Assembly (NCBI RefSeq): GCF_001039005.1
Contig: NZ_LDWR01000079.1
Span: 1 to 64,000 of the forward strand
Direction of reading: 5' to 3'
Source of the DNA: Burkholderia cepacia
Lineage (GTDB): Bacteria > Pseudomonadota > Gammaproteobacteria > Burkholderiales > Burkholderiaceae
DNA: 64,000 bases
Under the pieces are notes generated by a model that worked only from the letters and a program-made list of their open reading frames with translations, did not search any database and was not told where the DNA came from. The stretch's first letter is position 1, and every line of letters begins with the position of its first letter. Both the position numbers and the translations under genes were made by a program. Shown piece by piece: positions 58,937-64,000 of this stretch.

Positions 58937-60085
58937 ATGACCCGTAGGGCCAATCAGTTGAAAGTCCTTCAATTCTATAGAACGTATTTTCCGGACACGT
59001 ACGGCGGTGTCGAGCAGGTCATCTATCAGATAGCACGTGGCGCCATCGTGCGCGGAGTCGATATGGAGGTGCTGTCGCTCAGTCGCCGCGGCAACGAGGG
59101 CGCGCACATCGTCGACAATCACCGTGCGTATCGCGCTCCGCTGGATTTCGAAATCGCGTCGACAGGATTCTCGCTGCAGGCCGTGCGACGCTTTGCGGCG
59201 CTGGCGCGCGAGGCCGATGTCATCCACTACCACTATCCGTGGCCGTTCATGGATATGGTCCACTTCGTGACACGCGTCAAAAAACCCTCGATCGTCACGT
59301 ACCATTCCGACATCATTCGCCAGAAGGGCCTGCTCCAGCTGTACAAGCCGCTGCAGAAGAAGTTCATGTCGAGCGTCGATCGAATCGTCGCGACCTCGCC
59401 GAACTATCTGGCCACGAGTGAAACCCTGCAAACGTACGCCAGCAAGACCACCGTCATTCCGATTGGTCTCGACGAGACATCGTATCCCGCCCCCAAGGCC
59501 GCGCTCATCGAAAAATGGCGCGCCGAAGTCGGCGATCAGTTCTTCCTATTCGTCGGAATGATCCGCTACTACAAGGGACTGCACATTCTGCTGGACGCGC
59601 TTCAGGGAACGGACTTCCCCGTCGTCATCGTCGGCGCCGGCCCGGTCGAGACCGAACTCAAACGGCAAGCCGAACGGCTTGGGCTCACGACCGTGCGCTT
59701 TCTCGGCGCACTGCCCGACGAGGACAAGGTCGCGCTCCTCCACTTGGCGTGCGCCCTGGTATTTCCGTCGCACCTACGCTCGGAAGCGTTCGGCGTTTCG
59801 CTGCTGGAGGGTGCAATGTACGCGAAGCCGATGATTTCCGCCGAAATCGGCACCGGCACTAGCTATATCAACGTGCATAACGAGACAGGGCTGGTCATCC
59901 CTCCCTCGGATCCCCCCGCACTCAGAAACGCCATGCGCTTCATTCGCGACAACCCCGAAAGGGCGCGCGAAATGGGCCGCCGCGGTCGTGTGCGGTACGA
60001 AACACTGTTCACCGCGAACCGTATGGCGGAGCGCTATGTCGCGCTGTATCGAGAGGTTGCCACGGAGCACCGCTCGCGGAACTGA
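58937..60085 (+). CDS. Glycosyltransferase family 4
   Basis: 382 residues, GT-B fold, ATG 58937. VLQFYRTYFPDTYGGVEQVIYQIA (10-33, two blocks) is a typical GT4 N-terminus with the glycine-rich acceptor loop; VIHYHYPWPFMDMVHF, VTYHSDIIRQKGLLQLYKPL and LFVGMIRYYKGLHILLDAL lead to the E-x7-E motif in SEAFGVSLLEGAMY (about 298-311). It looks like O-antigen mannosyl- or rhamnosyltransferases of the WbdB/WbpY kind. It lies 230 bases downstream of manC, which agrees with use of GDP-mannose, but this is inference. It ends 13 bases from convergent rmlD. Confidence 0.85.
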   Translation: MTRRANQLKVLQFYRTYFPDTYGGVEQVIYQIARGAIVRGVDMEVLSLSRRGNEGAHIVDNHRAYRAPLDFEIASTGFSLQAVRRFAALAREADVIHYHYPWPFMDMVHFVTRVKKPSIVTYHSDIIRQKGLLQLYKPLQKKFMSSVDRIVATSPNYLATSETLQTYASKTTVIPIGLDETSYPAPKAALIEKWRAEVGDQFFLFVGMIRYYKGLHILLDALQGTDFPVVIVGAGPVETELKRQAERLGLTTVRFLGALPDEDKVALLHLACALVFPSHLRSEAFGVSLLEGAMYAKPMISAEIGTGTSYINVHNETGLVIPPSDPPALRNAMRFIRDNPERAREMGRRGRVRYETLFTANRMAERYVALYREVATEHRSRN

Positions 60086-60098
60086 GCTCGTCCGCAGC

Positions 60099-60989
60099 TC
60101 ACCTGAAGTAGTCGGCAATGACAAGCTCGAACGCCGACCGCCAATTCGATCGGTTCAACGCGAAGGTCGAATCGAACAACGCGCAGTCCAGAACCGAATA
60201 GCGTGGTCGAGGCGCCGACGCGCCAAACTCGTTGGTCGTGATTGGTTCGACCGCACGGGTGCGAACGGCATCGCCACGCATCTCGCGCACGGCATCGACG
60301 ATCGATTCGGCGAACGTGTGCCACGTCGTGCAACCGCCAGCCGTTACATGATAAATTCCGCGCGAGAAGCGCCCTTCGCGTCGCCGCTCTGTCGCGTCTC
60401 GTAGCGCAAATCCCGTGAGATCCGCGAGCATGCGTGCGGACGTGGGAGTGCCGTACTGATCCGCGACGACGCGCAGCGTGTCGCGCTCGAGCGCAGCATT
60501 CGCGATGGTGCGCATGAAGTTGCGCCCGCGCGCACCGTACACCCAAGACGTTCGAAAGACGAGCCAGTCGCCACCAACTTGGGCAATCGCTCGCTCGCCC
60601 GCCGCCTTGCTACGCCCGTACGCACTTCGAGGATTCGTCGCGTGATCCTCGCGGTAAGGCCGCGTTGCGTCGCCATCAAACACATAATCGGTCGAATAGT
60701 GGACCAATTGTGCGCCTTGCTTCCGCGCCGCTTCAGCGAGCTCGCCCACTGCTACGCCGTTGACCGTCGTTGCGAGCGCCTCCTCCGTTTCCGCACGGTC
60801 AACCGCCGTGTATGCCGCGGCATTCACGATCACGTCGGGACGGACCGATCCGACCACGGCAGCGATCGTCTCCGGGCGGGTCAGATCAAGCGCGGCGCGA
60901 TCAAGTGCACATACCTCACCAAGCGGTTGAAGCGAGCGCTGCAATTCCCAGCCCAGTTGGCCATGCTTGCCGGTCAGCAGAATCTTCAT
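60099..60989 (-). CDS. rmlD: dTDP-4-dehydrorhamnose reductase RmlD
   Basis: 296 residues. Last enzyme of dTDP-L-rhamnose synthesis, reducing the 4-keto group with NAD(P)H. MKILLTGKHGQLGWELQRSL (1-20) is the nucleotide site, YSTDYVFDGDATRPYREDH (about 103-121) and the catalytic Y-x3-K in NPRSAYGRSKAAGE (near 124-137) follow. Start 60989 overlaps the rmlC stop by ATGA; the upstream extension is a shadow of rmlC. It ends the leftward rmlBACD operon. Confidence 0.96.
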   Translation of the reverse strand: MKILLTGKHGQLGWELQRSLQPLGEVCALDRAALDLTRPETIAAVVGSVRPDVIVNAAAYTAVDRAETEEALATTVNGVAVGELAEAARKQGAQLVHYSTDYVFDGDATRPYREDHATNPRSAYGRSKAAGERAIAQVGGDWLVFRTSWVYGARGRNFMRTIANAALERDTLRVVADQYGTPTSARMLADLTGFALRDATERRREGRFSRGIYHVTAGGCTTWHTFAESIVDAVREMRGDAVRTRAVEPITTNEFGASAPRPRYSVLDCALFDSTFALNRSNWRSAFELVIADYFR

Positions 60990-61537
60990 GCAAATACCTC
61001 GGCATCTGACAGCCGCTTCCCGTTTGCATCCTTGGACGCCAACACCGGCTCGCCGTCCAGCGGCCACGCGACGCCGATCTGTACGTCGTTCCAGAGCAGG
61101 CACCGTTCGTGTTCAGGGAACCAATAGTCCGTCGTCTTGTAAAGGAACTCCGCCGTCTCCGACAAGACGGCGAAGCCGTGCGCGAATCCGGGTGGAACCC
61201 ACATCTGCCGCTTGTTCTCAGCGCTCAAATGCACACCCACCCACTTGCCGAATGTCCGCGAGCTTCTGCGGATATCGACCGCAACGTCGAATACCTCGCC
61301 GTGGGTCACGCGAACCAGCTTCCCCTGCGCGTGCTGAATCTGGTAATGCAAACCGCGCAGGACCCCTTTCGCCGAACGCGAATGATTGTCCTGGACGAAT
61401 TCCACACCGGCGGCCACGTGCTCCGCGAACTCCCGCGCGTTAAAGCTCTCGTAGAAATACCCACGCGCGTCGCCGAATACCTTCGGCTCGATGATCTTGA
61501 CTTCCGGGAGTGCCGTGGCGGTTACTTGGATTGCCAT
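60986..61537 (-). CDS. rmlC: dTDP-4-dehydrorhamnose 3,5-epimerase RmlC
   Basis: 183 residues, cupin-type barrel. MAIQVTATALPEVKIIEPKVFGDARGYFYESF (split at 16) is the family start; catalytic His64 lies in KGVLRGLHYQ (58-67), the Tyr in FLYKTTDYW and the Asp in VAVDIRRSS. The active-site set is complete. The gene overlaps rmlA upstream by 16 bases and rmlD downstream by 4, so the pathway is translated as a coupled unit. Order is rmlB-rmlA-rmlC-rmlD, as usual for Burkholderia. Confidence 0.97.
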   Translation of the reverse strand: MAIQVTATALPEVKIIEPKVFGDARGYFYESFNAREFAEHVAAGVEFVQDNHSRSAKGVLRGLHYQIQHAQGKLVRVTHGEVFDVAVDIRRSSRTFGKWVGVHLSAENKRQMWVPPGFAHGFAVLSETAEFLYKTTDYWFPEHERCLLWNDVQIGVAWPLDGEPVLASKDANGKRLSDAEVFA

Positions 61538-62415
61538 GCGATCTGATCCGAAAGAATGTGTTCGAGATAGCGCCCATAGCTGTTCTTTGCTAGCGGCAGG
61601 GCAAGCTTGCGCAATTGATCCGCGTCGATCCACTTCTTGCGATAGGCGATCTCTTCCGGGCAGGCGACGACGAGGCCCTGGCGCTTCTGCAGCGTCGCGA
61701 TGAACATCGCCGCGTCGATCAGTGAGTCGTGCGTGCCGGTGTCGAGCCACGCATAGCCGCGCCCCATGATCTCGACGTCGAGTGCGCCGTCGGCGAGATA
61801 GCGCGAATTCACGTCGGTGATCTCGAGCTCGCCGCGCGGCGATGGCTTGATCTCGGACGCAATGTCGCACACGCGATTGTCGTAGAAGTACAGGCCCGTG
61901 ACCGCGTAGTTCGAGCGCGGCTTGGTCGGCTTTTCCTCGATCGACAACGCGCGGAAATCCCGGTCGAATTCGACGACACCGTAACGCTCGGGATCCTGGA
62001 CGTGATACGCGAACACCGTTGCGCCGTTCGTGTTCTCGTCGGCCCGCTCGAGCTGCTTCGCGAGATCGTGCCCGTAGAAGATGTTGTCGCCGAGGATCAG
62101 TGCCGACGGGTCGTTGCCGATGAACGACTTGCCGATGATGAACGCCTGCGCGAGCCCGTCGGGCGACGGTTGCACCGCGTACTGGATGTTCATCCCCCAC
62201 TGGCTGCCGTCACCGAGCATCGACTCGAAGCGTGGCGTGTCCTGCGGCGTCGAGATGATCAACACGTCGCGGATGCCCGCCACCATCAGCGTCGATAGCG
62301 GGTAGTAGATCATCGGCTTGTCGTACACCGGAAGGAGCTGTTTCGATACGACATGCGTAATCGGATACAGCCGCGTGCCCGAACCGCCGGCGAGAATGAT
62401 GCCTTTACGTGCCAT
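61522..62415 (-). CDS. rmlA: Glucose-1-phosphate thymidylyltransferase RmlA
   Basis: 297 residues, the family length. It joins dTTP and glucose-1-P to dTDP-glucose, the first step. MARKGIILAGGSGTRLYPITHVVSKQLLPVYDKPM (split 1-15, 16-35) carries the G-x-G-x-R-L signature and the catalytic Lys/Arg; YPLSTLMVAGIRDVLIISTP, ILGDNIFYGHDL (Asp metal ligand) and VEFDRDFRALSIEEKP follow. It lies 11 bases downstream of rmlB and overlaps rmlC. Feedback by dTDP-L-rhamnose is known for the family. Confidence 0.97.
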   Translation of the reverse strand: MARKGIILAGGSGTRLYPITHVVSKQLLPVYDKPMIYYPLSTLMVAGIRDVLIISTPQDTPRFESMLGDGSQWGMNIQYAVQPSPDGLAQAFIIGKSFIGNDPSALILGDNIFYGHDLAKQLERADENTNGATVFAYHVQDPERYGVVEFDRDFRALSIEEKPTKPRSNYAVTGLYFYDNRVCDIASEIKPSPRGELEITDVNSRYLADGALDVEIMGRGYAWLDTGTHDSLIDAAMFIATLQKRQGLVVACPEEIAYRKKWIDADQLRKLALPLAKNSYGRYLEHILSDQIAWQSK

Positions 62416-62426
62416 CGTTCAAACCC

Positions 62427-63488
62427 TCACGTGCGTTGCGCGTAATTCGTTTCGACCCACTTGCGGTAATCGCCCGACGCGACTTCGTCCACCCATGCCT
62501 GGTTGTCGAGATACCAGCGCACGGTCTTCGCGAGCCCCGTCTCGAAGGTTTCGGCAGGCTTCCAGCCGAGCTCGCGCTCGAGCTTGCGCGCATCGATCGC
62601 ATAGCGGCGGTCGTGACCCGGGCGGTCCGTCACGTACGTGATCAGATCGCGGTACGAGCCCGTTGGCTTCGGCCGCGCCGCGTCGAGCAGATCACAGAGC
62701 GTATGCACGACGTCGAGGTTCTTCTTCTCGTTCCAGCCGCCGATGTTGTACGTCTCGCCCGGCACGCCGCGCGCGAGCACTTCGCGGATCGCGCTGCAGT
62801 GGTCGCCCACGTACAGCCAGTCGCGCACGTTCTGGCCGTCGCCGTAGACCGGCAACGGCTTGCCCGCGAGTGCATTCGCGATCATCAGCGGAATCAGTTT
62901 CTCGGGGAACTGGTACGGGCCGTAGTTGTTCGAGCAGTTCGTCGTGAGCGTCGGCAGGCCGTAGGTATGGTGATACGCACGCACCAGGTGATCGGAGCCG
63001 GCCTTCGTCGCCGAATAGGGGCTGTTCGGCGCGTACGGCGTCGTCTCCGAGAATTGCGGATCGGTCGCGGACAGCGACCCGAACACCTCGTCGGTCGACA
63101 CGTGCAGGAAGCGGAACGCCGCCTTGTCGGCATCGTTCAGGCCGTTCCAGTGCGAGCGGGCCGCTTCGAGCAGCGTAAACGTGCCGACGACGTTGGTCTG
63201 CACGAAGTCGGCCGGCCCGTGAATCGAACGGTCGACGTGGCTTTCGGCCGCGAAGTGGATCACCGCGCGCGGCTTGTGCTCGGCAAACAGCGCATCGAGT
63301 GCCGCGCGATCGCAGATGTCGACACGAGCGAACACATGACCCGGATTCCCGTCCAGCGGTGCCAGCGTACGCACGTTGCCCGCATAGGTCAGCTTGTCGA
63401 CGTTGAGCACGGCCTCGTCGGACGCGCCCATCCAGTCGAGTACAAAATTGGCACCGATAAAACCCGCGCCGCCGGTAACCAGGATCAT
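62427..63488 (-). CDS. rmlB: dTDP-glucose 4,6-dehydratase RmlB
   Basis: 353 residues, complete. ILVTGGAGFIGANFVLDW (2-19) binds NAD; HFAAESHVDRSIHGP, HVSTDEVFG with catalytic Thr/Asp/Glu, and the Y-x3-K in SPYSATKAGSDHLVRAYHHTYGLP (two blocks) are intact; NNYGPYQFPEKLIPL is diagnostic. It opens the leftward rmlBACD operon at the right end of the O-antigen locus. Its upstream region, shared with divergent apaH, carries an inverted repeat and a TATAAT box in the right orientation. Confidence 0.97.
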   Translation of the reverse strand: MILVTGGAGFIGANFVLDWMGASDEAVLNVDKLTYAGNVRTLAPLDGNPGHVFARVDICDRAALDALFAEHKPRAVIHFAAESHVDRSIHGPADFVQTNVVGTFTLLEAARSHWNGLNDADKAAFRFLHVSTDEVFGSLSATDPQFSETTPYAPNSPYSATKAGSDHLVRAYHHTYGLPTLTTNCSNNYGPYQFPEKLIPLMIANALAGKPLPVYGDGQNVRDWLYVGDHCSAIREVLARGVPGETYNIGGWNEKKNLDVVHTLCDLLDAARPKPTGSYRDLITYVTDRPGHDRRYAIDARKLERELGWKPAETFETGLAKTVRWYLDNQAWVDEVASGDYRKWVETNYAQRT

Positions 63489-63830
63489 GAAGCTTCCTCT
63501 AGTAATAATGTGCGGTGTGCCTGGCAGGCGCTCATCGCACTTCTTGTCATGTCACAGTGGCCAAGTCTCGACCGATCAGGCCCGGCATTTTAACCGGTCG
63601 CCATGACCGGCAAAGCGACGAGATGTTAATTTCGGAGGGAAAATGCCAATTATAGGAATCCGGCCGACACCAACTCCATGCCGCTAACAACTTGATACAG
63701 CGACCGGGCCCCTTGCGCGGCGGCTCATCGGCGGTCCGGCGCCCGGCCCGATGCGGAACAATGGTTGCGCCGCACCGGTGTCCGGCGGCCTTTCTCCCTT
63801 TTTACCCTGATTCGTCACGATCCGACCCTC
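63489..63830. other. 342-base divergent region between rmlB and apaH
   Basis: No coding frame is supported. On the minus strand TATAAT (complement of 63649-63654) is a candidate -10 for the rml operon, without a clear -35. CCGGTC-N5-GACCGG (63594-63610) lies between it and rmlB. On the plus strand the apaH promoter should lie near 63700-63800, but no convincing hexamers stand out. Confidence 0.5.
63594..63610. promoter_or_regulatory. Inverted repeat upstream of rmlB
   Basis: CCGGTC and GACCGG with a 5-base spacer (63594-63610), about 105-120 bases before the rmlB start and downstream of the candidate -10. This is a possible repressor site or leader hairpin; short arms keep confidence low. 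Confidence 0.35.
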
Positions 63831-64000
63831 ATGCATTCGACCCCCATCGCCATCGGCGACATCCAGGGCTGTCATTCCGCTTTCCAGTCGCTGGTCGACA
63901 AGCTTTCAGTTCCTGCCGACACACCGCTGTGGATCGCCGGCGACGTCGTCAACCGCGGCCCGGACTCCCTCGCCGCGCTGCGTGCGCTCGTCGACCTCGG
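63831..64000 (+). CDS. apaH: Bis(5'-nucleosyl)-tetraphosphatase (symmetrical) ApaH, 5' part only
   Basis: The window ends after 56 codons. The visible N-terminus IAIGDIQGCHSAFQSLVDKL and the second block WIAGDVVNRGPDSLAAL hold the metallophosphatase signatures G-D-x-x-G and G-D-x-V-x-R-G-P. ApaH splits diadenosine tetraphosphate into two ADP and helps with RNA decapping. In Burkholderia it borders the O-antigen locus and marks the conserved chromosomal flank. No internal stop is seen in the available part. Confidence 0.9.
   Translation, partial: MHSTPIAIGDIQGCHSAFQSLVDKLSVPADTPLWIAGDVVNRGPDSLAALRALVDL

Overview
The window is GC-rich, densely packed beta-proteobacterial DNA. Gene content and order point to a Burkholderia, most likely of the cepacia complex: a Kdo 3-hydroxylase beside waaC and waaA, a flippase/GT/GT/galE/initiating-transferase cluster next to a phosphomannomutase, and an O-antigen locus bordered by apaH. 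This assignment is inference from gene content; no database was searched. There is one tRNA (Gly, CCC anticodon) and no rRNA, CRISPR array, transposase or integrase.

Layout. 1-9.8 kb is accessory metabolism: a two-subunit chromate transporter, a leftward MFS / CoA-transferase / decarboxylase operon with a divergent LysR regulator, a LysE/ArgO exporter, a tartrate-dehydratase-like enolase-superfamily enzyme, and a cupin gene lying between tRNA-Gly and a copy of that tRNA's 5' end. 9.8-16.1 kb holds housekeeping genes (trmB, uppP, hemN, a Pcm-like methyltransferase, rhodanese, an omega-aminotransferase). 16.3-27.8 kb is a complete urea system: the ABC importer urtABCDE followed by urease ureDABCEFG. 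Near-consensus sigma-54 promoters lie before urtA and before ureA, and the latter has a well-placed NtrC-type site, so the two blocks look like one nitrogen-limitation regulon.

27.8-64 kb builds the cell envelope. waaA, kdoO, waaC and a phosphomannomutase (leftward) make inner-core LPS and mannose-1-P. Five rightward genes (flippase, GT2, GT4, galE, polyprenyl-P HexNAc-1-P transferase) match the Burkholderia general protein O-glycosylation cluster (ogc). From 38.5 kb the O-antigen locus begins: a wbpM/wbpL/wbpV-like trio (wbiI, wbiH, wbiG) for a 6-deoxy-HexNAc primer, gmd and fcl for GDP-L-fucose, an ABC O-antigen exporter (wzm, wzt with a C-terminal sugar-binding domain), several glycosyltransferases, manC, a GDP-mannose hydrolase and rmlBACD for dTDP-L-rhamnose. 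apaH starts at the right edge and is cut by it.

The most unusual features are two fusion proteins in the O-antigen block: a sulfotransferase joined to a SAM methyltransferase (44943-46523), and an 812-residue protein carrying a GT2, a hexapeptide acyltransferase and a methyltransferase (51891-54329). Together with a Wzt that has a glycan-recognition domain, they suggest an O-chain whose end is modified by sulfate, acyl and/or methyl groups as an export signal. That is a hypothesis, not something the sequence proves.
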